NCBI RefSeq assembly: GCF_010731815.2
Contig: NZ_AP022593.1
Location: 5,518,001 to 5,582,000 of the forward strand
From: Mycolicibacterium arabiense
GTDB taxonomy: Bacteria > Actinomycetota > Actinomycetes > Mycobacteriales > Mycobacteriaceae
DNA length: 64,000 nt
Direction: 5' to 3'
The notes under the pieces: generated by a model
What the model was told of the DNA's origin: nothing
Seen by the model: only the letters and a program-made list of their open reading frames with translations
The model's database searches: none
Shown: one piece after another, positions 50,815-58,468 of the stretch
How positions within the stretch are numbered: the first letter of the stretch is position 1
Layout of the letters: every line of letters starts with the position of its first letter
Made by a program: the position numbers and the translations under genes

Positions 50815-52463
50815 GCGTCGGTCCGCATGAGCAGCACGCCGCTCGGGGTCAGTCCGCCACTGCTGGCGACCGCGACGCGCGCGTCGGCCACCTGGCGTTC
50901 GCCTGCCTCCCCGCGGAGTTGCGTCACCGCTTCGTGGATGAGGCCCATGCCGTGGGTGCGGCCGTGAGACAGCTGGCCGCCGTGGGTGTTCAGCGGAATC
51001 ACGCCGTCGCGAGCGATGTTGTGACCGCCCTCGAGGAAGTCCTTCGCCTCGCCGATGCCGCAGAAGCCGAGCGCCTCCAGCCACGACAGGCAGTTGAACG
51101 AGAACCCGTCGTAGAGTTCGGCGACGTCGACGTCGTCGGGCCGCAACGACGTCCGCGTCCACAGGTGTGCGGCCTGGCCCAGCACCTGCGGCTCATGGGT
51201 GAGCGTGGTCTGGTCCCAGTCGGTGCGTTCGATGATCTGGGTGCCGACGGCCTCGAAGTACACCGGCGGCTTGGGCATGTCGCGTGCGACGTCGACGGCC
51301 GACACGATGACCGCGACCGCGCCGTCACACGGCACGTCGCAGTCGTAGAGCCCGAACGGCGTGGTGATCAGCCGCGCCGACAGGTAGTCGTCCATCGTCA
51401 TCGGATCGCGGTAGATCGCGGTGGGGTTGAGGCCTGCGTTGGCCCGCTGGTTCAGCGCGATCCAGCCCAGTGTCTCGCGCGTGGTGCCGTAGCGGTCGAA
51501 GTGTCTTTGTGCGTTGAGCGCCAACGTGTGTGCGGCCGACGTCGCCCCGAACGGCATCTGCCAGCTGGTGGTGCGGGACCCGCCGGGCGGGGACATCTTG
51601 CCCTGCTTCATCAGCTCGCCGAACGTCGCCTCCCACAGAGTGCGGAAGCACAGCACGTGCCGGGCCATGCCCGTGGCGACGGCCATCATCGCCGCGATCA
51701 CCGATCCGCCGGGACCGAACGTGTCCATGCCGCCGTTGATCCACGTCGGCCGGAGTCCGAGCGCGCCCTCCAGTGCGGTGACCCCGCCCTCGCCCATGCC
51801 TGCGACGTCGAGGCCCGGGTAGGTCGACAGGCCGTCGATGTCGGCGAACGTCAGCCCGGCGTCGGCGACGGCGGCCTCGCACGCCTCGATCGTCAGTTCC
51901 AGCGGGGGCACCATCAGCCGGCGGCCGAGTCGCGACGCGCCGATGCCGGTGATCGCGGAGTGATCTTCGAACTTGTTCTCCGACAACGGTGGTCGCACGT
52001 GCGTGGAGAAGTCCCTTGGCGCGATGTCGTCGACCGCGGGCGGGGCCCCACCGCCGTCGTCGCACGGCCGGAACACCGGCAGGTAGACGTCGGCCACCTC
52101 TTGGAACACCACCTCGACCGTCTGCCCGATGCGCAGATCGTCGGGGTCGGCGTCGACGATGTTCGTCGTCAACCGGACCCGCGGGTCCTCGGCGATGGCG
52201 ACCTGCGCCACGACGTACGGCGGTGGCAGATCGGGGAAGCCGAAGCGGTGGTTGACCGTGAACGCCGAGAGCGACGCCTTGCCCGACACCTCGCGCACGC
52301 CCACGTCATGGCTGCGGCACCGTCGGCAGATCGGTGCAGGCGGATGGTTGAGGGCCTGGCAGTCCCGGCACTCCTGGATGCGCAGGCGGCCGTCGGCGCC
52401 GGAGGTCCAGAAGAACTCGTTCTCCGCGGTCAGTTGGGGCAGCGGCCGGCCGGGGACGTCCAC
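50811..52463 (-). CDS. DUF35 (zinc ribbon/OB) fused to Ltp2-like thiolase
   Basis: The 550-aa fusion has an N-terminal DUF35 unit (about 1-150) with a rubredoxin-like zinc ribbon CRDCxxxxxxxxxxICRRC and an OB fold, then a SCP2/Ltp2-type thiolase (about 170-550). The thiolase part has FGPGGSV where thiolases carry the Cys nucleophile, and LNTHGGQLSHGRTHG at the end. Ltp2-like proteins act as retro-aldolases on steroid side-chain CoA thioesters together with a separate DUF35 protein (family knowledge). Here both are one chain. GTG 52463 lies 1 nt after the ferredoxin. Confidence 0.88.
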   Translation of the reverse strand: MDVPGRPLPQLTAENEFFWTSGADGRLRIQECRDCQALNHPPAPICRRCRSHDVGVREVSGKASLSAFTVNHRFGFPDLPPPYVVAQVAIAEDPRVRLTTNIVDADPDDLRIGQTVEVVFQEVADVYLPVFRPCDDGGGAPPAVDDIAPRDFSTHVRPPLSENKFEDHSAITGIGASRLGRRLMVPPLELTIEACEAAVADAGLTFADIDGLSTYPGLDVAGMGEGGVTALEGALGLRPTWINGGMDTFGPGGSVIAAMMAVATGMARHVLCFRTLWEATFGELMKQGKMSPPGGSRTTSWQMPFGATSAAHTLALNAQRHFDRYGTTRETLGWIALNQRANAGLNPTAIYRDPMTMDDYLSARLITTPFGLYDCDVPCDGAVAVIVSAVDVARDMPKPPVYFEAVGTQIIERTDWDQTTLTHEPQVLGQAAHLWTRTSLRPDDVDVAELYDGFSFNCLSWLEALGFCGIGEAKDFLEGGHNIARDGVIPLNTHGGQLSHGRTHGMGLIHEAVTQLRGEAGERQVADARVAVASSGGLTPSGVLLMRTDA

Positions 52464-52464
52464 G

Positions 52465-52719
52465 TCAGAGGCTCGCGCTTCGCGGCGCGTCCGCCTCGGA
52501 TCCCGTTGCCGTGGAGCGTAGTTCGACGATGGCGTGCACCGGGCAGTCGAACAGTGCGCGCATCACGTCGTCGTGGTCTTCCTCGGCCACCGTTCCGTCG
52601 CCGATCAGCGAGGCGTAGTCCCAGTCGTCGAGCGAGAAGTACTTGGGTGCGTGCCGTGCACAGATGCCGAAGCCATCGCACACCGTGCGGTCCAGCTTGA
52701 TCCTCGTGGGCTCGCTCAC
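52465..52719 (-). CDS. [3Fe-4S]-type ferredoxin with Phe in cluster motif, no adjacent P450
   Basis: The 84-aa ferredoxin has CDGFGIC (CX2FX2C) and distal DCPVHA, plus a 20-residue Ser/Ala-rich tail. It is longer than the other four in the window. GTG 52719 overlaps the stop of the NuoF-like gene. It sits between that flavoprotein and the DUF35-thiolase, so its partner is probably the flavoprotein and not a P450. Confidence 0.88.
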   Translation of the reverse strand: MSEPTRIKLDRTVCDGFGICARHAPKYFSLDDWDYASLIGDGTVAEEDHDDVMRALFDCPVHAIVELRSTATGSEADAPRSASL

Positions 52720-54026
52720 GACACCATCTCCACCTCGTAGGGGCGCGTAGCGCCATATGCACTGGTGCGACACGGATCGCACGCGCCGGCAACGTGATCG
52801 GCGACGAGGTCCGGGAACTGCTTCAGCAGGCTCGCGGCGACGTTGGTCGCGGCGTCGAGCGTCGCGCAGGCGCCCCGACCACGCAAGACCACCGACCAGC
52901 GTTCCAGGCGGGCGAGGTCCTCACCGGTGGCGACGCCGTCACGCAGCGCGGTGGTGACCGCCGACATCGCCGCGGTGCCGTTGAAGCACGAGCCGCACTG
53001 GCCCGCGTTCTCCTGGTCGAAGTAGGCCATCACCGCCGCTGCCACCGCGACGGGACAGTCCTCGGTGAGGATGGCGAGGGCACCACAACCCAGTGCCGTG
53101 CCGCGCGCACGCAGCGTCTCGTGGTCGAGGGTGGCGTCCAGCACCGCGCGGTTGATCAGCCCGGCGAAGTACCCACCCATCAGTACTCCGCGCACCTCGT
53201 CGGTCGACACACCGTGCAGGTCGAGCAGTTCGGGAACCGGAACGCCGTGCGGCAGTTCGTAGAGTGCCGGTGGGCGCCCCGCTCCGGTCACGGTGGCGAG
53301 GAACGAGCCCGGCGACGCCTCGGTGCCCACCTCGCGGTAGGTCCGGCCGCCGTGGCGGTGGACGAACGGCAGATTCGCCAGGGTCTCGACGTTGCTCACC
53401 AGCGTGGGCAGGCCGTGCACGCCCTCCTGGAAGGGGCGTGGGGGTTTGTCGGTGGGCTTGGCCGGGCCGCCGTTGACCGCCCGCACCGCCGCGCTCTCCT
53501 CACCGGCGACGTACCCCGCGCGCACCGAGACGACGTCGACCGTGACGCCCGCCAAGGGCGCACTCTGCAGCGCGTCCCGCACCGCGTGTGCCGAATGCGG
53601 ATCGGACACGTACACGTACGCGCGGTCGGCCCCGACGATGCGCGCTGCCAGGCGGACGCCGTCGAGGACGAGGTGCGGTCGGTTGCGCAGCAGCCACTTG
53701 TCCTTCACCGACGCCGGTTCGCCCTCCTCGCCGTTGGCGAGCACGACGGTCCGCGTGCCGCTGCGACCTGCGTCGCGCACCGTGCGCAGCTTGACTGCGA
53801 GCGGAAACGCAGCGCCACCGCGACCCAGCAGTCCGCTGACCCGCACCTCGTCGAGCAGCGAGTCGGGGTCGTCGAGGTCCGAGTAACCGCCGGCACCGAC
53901 GTAGTCGGCGTAGTCCTCGACGCCGTCGGCCGTGCGGAGCAGTCGCGGCTGCAACCCCGGCCACACCACGGTCGGCGTGCCGGCAGGGGTGATGGTTCCG
54001 GTCGGCTCGGTGCGCACGTCGGTCAT
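52716..54026 (-). CDS. NuoF-like (complex I 51-kDa type) NADH-binding flavoprotein
   Basis: The 436-aa protein is similar to the NADH/FMN subunit NuoF. It has LLGRGGAAFPLAVKLRTV (FMN site), ANGEEGEPASVKDK (NADH site), the SLBB-type middle and a C-terminal Fe-S region. Of the four NuoF Cys ligands three remain (Cys344 and Cys347 in CGSC, Cys387 in GACATLD); the third is Gly. No other complex I subunit is present. With the ferredoxin downstream (4-nt overlap) it may work as a stand-alone NADH:ferredoxin reductase (inference). Confidence 0.88.
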   Translation of the reverse strand: MTDVRTEPTGTITPAGTPTVVWPGLQPRLLRTADGVEDYADYVGAGGYSDLDDPDSLLDEVRVSGLLGRGGAAFPLAVKLRTVRDAGRSGTRTVVLANGEEGEPASVKDKWLLRNRPHLVLDGVRLAARIVGADRAYVYVSDPHSAHAVRDALQSAPLAGVTVDVVSVRAGYVAGEESAAVRAVNGGPAKPTDKPPRPFQEGVHGLPTLVSNVETLANLPFVHRHGGRTYREVGTEASPGSFLATVTGAGRPPALYELPHGVPVPELLDLHGVSTDEVRGVLMGGYFAGLINRAVLDATLDHETLRARGTALGCGALAILTEDCPVAVAAAVMAYFDQENAGQCGSCFNGTAAMSAVTTALRDGVATGEDLARLERWSVVLRGRGACATLDAATNVAASLLKQFPDLVADHVAGACDPCRTSAYGATRPYEVEMVS

Positions 54027-54062
54027 CTCTGCCCCTTCCCGTCCGCGGATAGGCTGGCGGGC

Positions 54063-54542
54063 ATGAGGACTGCGGTGGTGCGCGTCGACGTCGACCCATC
54101 GGGTGTGCTGACACCCGCCCAGCTGGGCGAGGGCATGACGGCGCTGTCCGCGCTGTCACCCGATGTCGGCGCCACGGTGGTCGACGTGGACCTCGCGGCC
54201 ATGCCCCCGGGGCGCAGGCAGGTCGAGGTGCTACTGGCCGGCGACGACGCCGACCACCTCGAGCGGGTGGCAGTCGAGTTGTGCGCCAGCGTGTTCGGCG
54301 CGCTCGGCGCACAGCCCACCGCCGGGGTGTTGACGTACGTCAGTCGCGGCACCGACCACGACGCGCTCGGCGTGCTGGCCGGGTTCGGGCTCACCGGCGA
54401 GATCGAACGCGAAGACGGCCCGGAGTGGGACGTCGTGCGCGTAACGCTGCGCAAGTCCGACCTCGAGCGCATCCCGGAGAGCAGAGTGCACACCGCGCTG
54501 GAGGCCTCGCTCAACTGTGAGGTGCACATCATCACGGTGTGA
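54063..54542 (+). CDS. Hypothetical protein divergent from NuoF-like gene
   Basis: The 159-aa protein was not recognised. It begins RTAVVRVDVDPSGVLTPAQL and shows a mixed alpha/beta pattern with Asp-rich turns and a C-terminal EASLNCEVHIITV; no signal peptide or membrane segment. It is divergent from the NuoF-like operon with about 36 nt between start codons and ends 25 nt before the convergent hydrolase stop. A regulatory or accessory role for the NuoF-like operon is possible but not shown. Confidence 0.72.
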   Translation: MRTAVVRVDVDPSGVLTPAQLGEGMTALSALSPDVGATVVDVDLAAMPPGRRQVEVLLAGDDADHLERVAVELCASVFGALGAQPTAGVLTYVSRGTDHDALGVLAGFGLTGEIEREDGPEWDVVRVTLRKSDLERIPESRVHTALEASLNCEVHIITV

Positions 54543-54567
54543 ACTCCTCGACCACGCCGTCCGGCTG

Positions 54568-55443
54568 TCACGACTTCTTCAGGAACTCGAGGATCGCAGG
54601 CGCTGCCTGGACCCAGGTGTCGAACATGTTGAACCGCTTGACCTTCCCCTTGGCGCGCGCCTCACCGGCGCGCTCCCAGGCGTCCTCGGGCCACGGCGGG
54701 TCGATGACCGTGCTGTCCTTGATGAGGCAGCTCACCTCCAGCGACGTCCGCTTCGGGTGGTCCAGGTCGTTCTCGCCGCCGCGGATGATGAGCGTCGGAA
54801 CCTTGATCTCGTCGAACAGCTCGTCCTCGACGCCGGGGATCGTCTGGCCCGGCTTGGGTACGAAGGCGTTGAGCCAGCGCAGCATCAGCTTCAGGAACTG
54901 GTCCGGGTCCTGATCCAGGATGCGCTGCTCGTTGTCGGGGTTCTCGCCGATGCGTTCCTGCCATTCGCCGACCTGGGCGACGGCCTTCATCCCGGCGCCG
55001 CGCACGGCGAGGATGCTGGGCACGATGTAGTAGGAACCGAGGACGAACGATCCGTAGACGCCGCCGACGATGTTCCACACCACCAGCTTCGTCACCAGCT
55101 CCGGGTAGAGCATGGTGGTCAGCATCGAGTCCCGCGCACCGCCGGAGCCGCCGGCCAGAATGCACGGTCCGATGTCGAGCTTGGTGATCAACTGCGACAG
55201 GGTCTCGGCGCGCATGTGCGATTCGCTCTGGCCGTAGAACTGGACGTCGGACTTCCCGCAGTTCGGCCGGTCCCACAGCAGTACCCGGTAGCCCCCCTCG
55301 ACCAGCTTCTTGGCCAACGGCTTGAGGCCGGGAATGTCCTTGCTGAACCGTCCGCCGGGTGTGAGCGCGATGAAATCGCCCTCCTTGCCCAGGATTTCGT
55401 AGACGACGTTGCCGCCGTTGATCTCGATCGTTCTGTTGGGCAA
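54568..55443 (-). CDS. Alpha/beta hydrolase
   Basis: The 291-aa alpha/beta hydrolase has LTPGGRFSKD at the oxyanion strand, the nucleophile elbow GGSGGA, WDRPNCGKSD and an acid in GGENDLDHP. The usual His region is modified. It starts at TTG 55443 with GGAG 6 nt upstream; no better start exists. Fourth gene of the minus-strand unit 58177-54568. Substrate not readable. Confidence 0.8.
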   Translation of the reverse strand: MPNRTIEINGGNVVYEILGKEGDFIALTPGGRFSKDIPGLKPLAKKLVEGGYRVLLWDRPNCGKSDVQFYGQSESHMRAETLSQLITKLDIGPCILAGGSGGARDSMLTTMLYPELVTKLVVWNIVGGVYGSFVLGSYYIVPSILAVRGAGMKAVAQVGEWQERIGENPDNEQRILDQDPDQFLKLMLRWLNAFVPKPGQTIPGVEDELFDEIKVPTLIIRGGENDLDHPKRTSLEVSCLIKDSTVIDPPWPEDAWERAGEARAKGKVKRFNMFDTWVQAAPAILEFLKKS

Positions 55444-55477
55444 CGTCTCTCCAATGTGTCCGGTGTCGAGCGGGACG

Positions 55478-55867
55478 TCAGGCCTGTACCAGGACGTCGT
55501 CGCCGACGACCCGGACGGGATAGGTGCGGATGCTCCACTCCGGTTTGACGGCCGTGGTCCCGGTCGCGAGTTCGAAACCCCACTGGTGCCAAGGGCAGAA
55601 GATGAACTCCATGTCGCGGACCATCACGGCGTCGCCGGGAACGCTCTCGTCGACGACGTTGCGTCCGCGGGCGCGCCCGGCGCACAGCGGTCCGCCTTCG
55701 TGCGGGCAGTAGTTCGCGATGGCGTAGAACGTGCCGTTGACGTTGTAGACGCCGACGCCGTGACGACCGATGGGCACCAACTTGTGCTTGCCAGGCGGGA
55801 TCTCGTCCACGGTGGCGACGACGTGCTCCCGGCCCTGGGCGAGCCGGGGTGACTTCGGTTCGGTCAT
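55478..55867 (-). CDS. Rieske [2Fe-2S] ferredoxin
   Basis: The 129-aa Rieske protein has the ligands YCPHEGG and FCPWHQWGF, separated by about 35 residues, and a V-Y-N-V-N-G lead-in strand. It is a soluble electron carrier for Rieske oxygenases. ATG 55867 lies 2 nt after the amidohydrolase stop. The only Rieske oxygenase in the window is 27 kb away at 27394, and both units carry the same palindrome at their promoters. Confidence 0.92.
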   Translation of the reverse strand: MTEPKSPRLAQGREHVVATVDEIPPGKHKLVPIGRHGVGVYNVNGTFYAIANYCPHEGGPLCAGRARGRNVVDESVPGDAVMVRDMEFIFCPWHQWGFELATGTTAVKPEWSIRTYPVRVVGDDVLVQA

Positions 55868-55869
55868 GC

Positions 55870-57012
55870 CTAGAAGACCCGAACCTGACCCTCGAGCACC
55901 GGCACGGTTTCCGGCAGCTTGTAGGTCTCGATGCCATTGCGGAACATGATGGCCTCGCGCGCGTGTTCGGGCAGGTGCTTGACCAGCCAGCGCGGGTCGT
56001 CGAACGTCCAGTGCGGGTAGTCGCTGCTGTAGAGCAGGATCTTCTCGCACTCCATCCACTCGAACGCCCTCGACAACTCGGTCTTGTCCTCCGGGTAGTC
56101 CAGGGGCTGCGTGCTGAACTTGATGTGGTCCTTGACGTATTCGCTCGGCTTGCGCTTGATGTCCAGCCAGGACTTGCGCTTGGCGTAGATCGCGTCCATT
56201 CGCCACATCAGCGGCAGGATCCACGTGAAGGCGTGTTCGATGAACACGATCCGCAGTTCGGGGTGGCGGTCGAAGGTGCCGTCGAAGATCAAGCTCATCA
56301 CCTGATTCGCCGCGAGCAGCGAGTAGGTGACCATGAAGTCGTGGTTGTAGCTGGGTAGCCCTACCGGCGGGATCGGCAGCGTCTCGTACACGCCGCGTGA
56401 CAGGTGACAGCTCACCGGCATGTCGTACTTCGTCGCCGTCGCCCACACCTCGTCGTAGATGGGGTCGCCCCACGACGGCCGGGGCTCGGCCTTGATCAGG
56501 ATCTGCGACATGTACTCGTGCTCGGCCCACTTCTCGATCTCGGACACGGCGCCGGCCGGATCCTCGATCGCGACGCAGATCGATCCGCGCCAGCGCTGGT
56601 GCCAGTTGTTGTGCGAGTCCAGCCAGTTGTCGGCCAGCCATTGGTTGGTCGCCACGCAATAGGCCGACGTGGCCTCGGCCAGCCGCGACTCGCCGTGGGT
56701 CGGCTCGAGGATCGCGATGTCGGAGCCCGCCTCCATGATCAGCTGGCGCAGCGCCATGTCGGGATCGCTGCACGCGAACTCGCCGTCGGGCGGGAAGGCG
56801 TCGACCCGCATTGCGTACGAATGCGCGTAATCCGGTGCGTCGTAGTAGATCTGGTCGCCGACGGCGTGGTTGAGGAAGTACTTGGAGCGCCACGGCTCCG
56901 GGATGTACTCGACGAGTTCGCCGCGGCGCGGCATGGGGTGCACGTCGGAGTCGACGCAGCGGACGGCGATGCGTTCCGCGGCCGGAACCCGTGGGTTGGC
57001 TGTGGTGGTCAT
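55870..57012 (-). CDS. Amidohydrolase_2 family metal-dependent hydrolase/decarboxylase
   Basis: The 380-aa amidohydrolase_2 protein has CVDSDVHPMPRRGEL (first-strand metal motif), SCHLSRG mid-barrel, FIEHAFTW and the C-terminal SSDYPHWTFDDP with the conserved Asp. ATG 57012 lies 19 nt after the related gene at 57032. The two homologues in tandem differ in their metal motifs, so one may be the active unit of a pair. Confidence 0.88.
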   Translation of the reverse strand: MTTTANPRVPAAERIAVRCVDSDVHPMPRRGELVEYIPEPWRSKYFLNHAVGDQIYYDAPDYAHSYAMRVDAFPPDGEFACSDPDMALRQLIMEAGSDIAILEPTHGESRLAEATSAYCVATNQWLADNWLDSHNNWHQRWRGSICVAIEDPAGAVSEIEKWAEHEYMSQILIKAEPRPSWGDPIYDEVWATATKYDMPVSCHLSRGVYETLPIPPVGLPSYNHDFMVTYSLLAANQVMSLIFDGTFDRHPELRIVFIEHAFTWILPLMWRMDAIYAKRKSWLDIKRKPSEYVKDHIKFSTQPLDYPEDKTELSRAFEWMECEKILLYSSDYPHWTFDDPRWLVKHLPEHAREAIMFRNGIETYKLPETVPVLEGQVRVF

Positions 57013-57031
57013 GTGGCCTCCTTGACTACCT

Positions 57032-58177
57032 CTACTGTGCCGCAGCGGCGGATGGGATGACGGGATTCGCGTGACTCTCGTCGCGGCTCGTCGATGCCGG
57101 CAGCTCGATGCCGTACAGCTCGGCGGCGTTGCGCCAGCAGAGCTTGTCGCGTTGTTCGGCGGTGTAGGAACTGGGAACGGTCAACTCGTTGGCGTCCCAG
57201 TGCGGGTAGCTCGAGCCGAACATCACCATGTCCTGCTTGCCGGTGAACGAGAACCACTCGCCGGCGAAGTCGGTGTCCCCGGGACCGTCGAGACCGCCTT
57301 GGACGAAGAACACGTGGCCGGGCAGGTAGTCGCTGGGCATCTTCGGCGCCCACGGCGTCTGCTCGAGGTGTGGCCTGCCGAAGCAATCCATCCGCCACAT
57401 GAACGGTGTGAGCAGGTCCGCGGCGCCGTCGGCCCAGACGAACTTGAGTTCGGGGCGGCGTTCGAACACGCCCTCGGCGATCATGTTCATCAGGTGGTAC
57501 AAATAGTTCAGCCCCATGAAGGACAGGTACTGCTCGTAGGTCCGCGTCTTGCCCGACGGGGTGGGCGGGAACGCGATGCCCGCGCCGACCTCGATGTGCA
57601 CGGCCACCGGCAGATTCGCGTCCACGGCTGCGTCCCAGAGTGGCCAGAACTGCGGCTTGCCGTACAACTCCCGAGACTGCAGCGGGATGCCGATCTGCAC
57701 CACGCCGGGGTGGTCGCGGTACTTGTCGATCTCGCGCAGTGCGCCCGCGACGTCGTCGGGGTTCACCCGGATGGTGCCGCGGAACCGGTTGCCAAACTCA
57801 CCGTCGAGCCACCGGGTCACCAGCATCTCGTTGTGCGCTGCCGCGATGGCGCTGCCGAGGTGACGGTCGGGCATGATGCCGCGGGTCATCGGATGCAGGA
57901 CCGCCACGTCCACGCCGCGCTTCCCGAACAGCTCCTCCGCGACCAATTCGGGGTCCGACCCCGGGTACTGGCCGTCGGGCCCCTTCGACGACTCGAGGTA
58001 CTCGCCGCCAGGAGCGCCGTACCAGTCCATCTCGTAGTCAGGAAAGCCACGGCTGGAGAAGGGTTCTCGCATGAACGTCTTGCGCAGTTCCTTGGTCGAC
58101 CGGCAGAAGACGTGCACGCTCGCGTCGATGACCGGCGTCGTGACGACGTTCCCGGCACCGTCGATGAGTTCCTTCAC
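57032..58177 (-). CDS. Amidohydrolase_2 family protein with altered C-terminal Asp
   Basis: The 381-aa amidohydrolase_2 homologue has VIDASVHVF (Asp present, first His of the usual D-x-H reduced), VAVHIEVGAG, FVWADGAADL and the C-terminal segment GSSYPHWDAN, in which the metal-binding Asp of SDYPH is Ser. Two metal positions are therefore weaker than in its neighbour at 55870. GTG 58177 is the start; the promoter with motif copy 5 lies about 90-130 nt upstream. First gene of the unit that includes the Rieske ferredoxin. Confidence 0.85.
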   Translation of the reverse strand: MKELIDGAGNVVTTPVIDASVHVFCRSTKELRKTFMREPFSSRGFPDYEMDWYGAPGGEYLESSKGPDGQYPGSDPELVAEELFGKRGVDVAVLHPMTRGIMPDRHLGSAIAAAHNEMLVTRWLDGEFGNRFRGTIRVNPDDVAGALREIDKYRDHPGVVQIGIPLQSRELYGKPQFWPLWDAAVDANLPVAVHIEVGAGIAFPPTPSGKTRTYEQYLSFMGLNYLYHLMNMIAEGVFERRPELKFVWADGAADLLTPFMWRMDCFGRPHLEQTPWAPKMPSDYLPGHVFFVQGGLDGPGDTDFAGEWFSFTGKQDMVMFGSSYPHWDANELTVPSSYTAEQRDKLCWRNAAELYGIELPASTSRDESHANPVIPSAAAAQ

Positions 58178-58269
58178 CGAGACTCGACCTCCGTTGGCTC
58201 GATCGGCGATCCGGCGCCGACGCTGCGGATGGGCTGTACGCAGGGTCCACCGACGTCGGTCATGTCCCT

Positions 58270-58310
58270 AGTGTAGATCGTAGTTCTTCATAATCAAGAA
58301 CAATGTTCTC
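58270..58310 (-). promoter_or_regulatory. Promoter with motif copy 5 for the amidohydrolase/Rieske ferredoxin unit
   Basis: On the minus strand TTGATT (58297-58292), a 16-nt spacer and TACACT (58275-58270) form a good promoter about 95 nt before GTG 58177. Motif copy 5, AAGAACAATGTTCTC (58296-58310), overlaps the -35. A further half GTTCTT (58283-58288) makes a second inverted repeat with AAGAAC (spacing 7), so two repressor dimers could bind. Confidence 0.65.
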
Positions 58311-58419
58311 CATTCGAAGTGGCATGTCTTTGCAGGTGAGCATGTCTGCTGGTCAGTCGCGCAGCGCTCTGCTTGCGGAACGACGTACCCGCGATGGGAG
58401 AACGTGTACGTCGATGAGC

Positions 58420-58434
58420 GAGAATGATATTCTC
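58420..58434. promoter_or_regulatory. GAGAAYNNNRTTCTC palindrome, copy 6, at ACAD pair promoter
   Basis: GAGAAT-GAT-ATTCTC is a perfect 6+3+6 inverted repeat 34 nt before the ATG of the ACAD at 58469. Copies 5 and 6 lie in the same 291-nt divergent gap (58178-58468), one facing each operon. No gene is seen in the gap. Confidence 0.7.
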
Positions 58435-58468
58435 ACTTCAAACGTGTGATTCGTCGGGAGGCGGCTGG

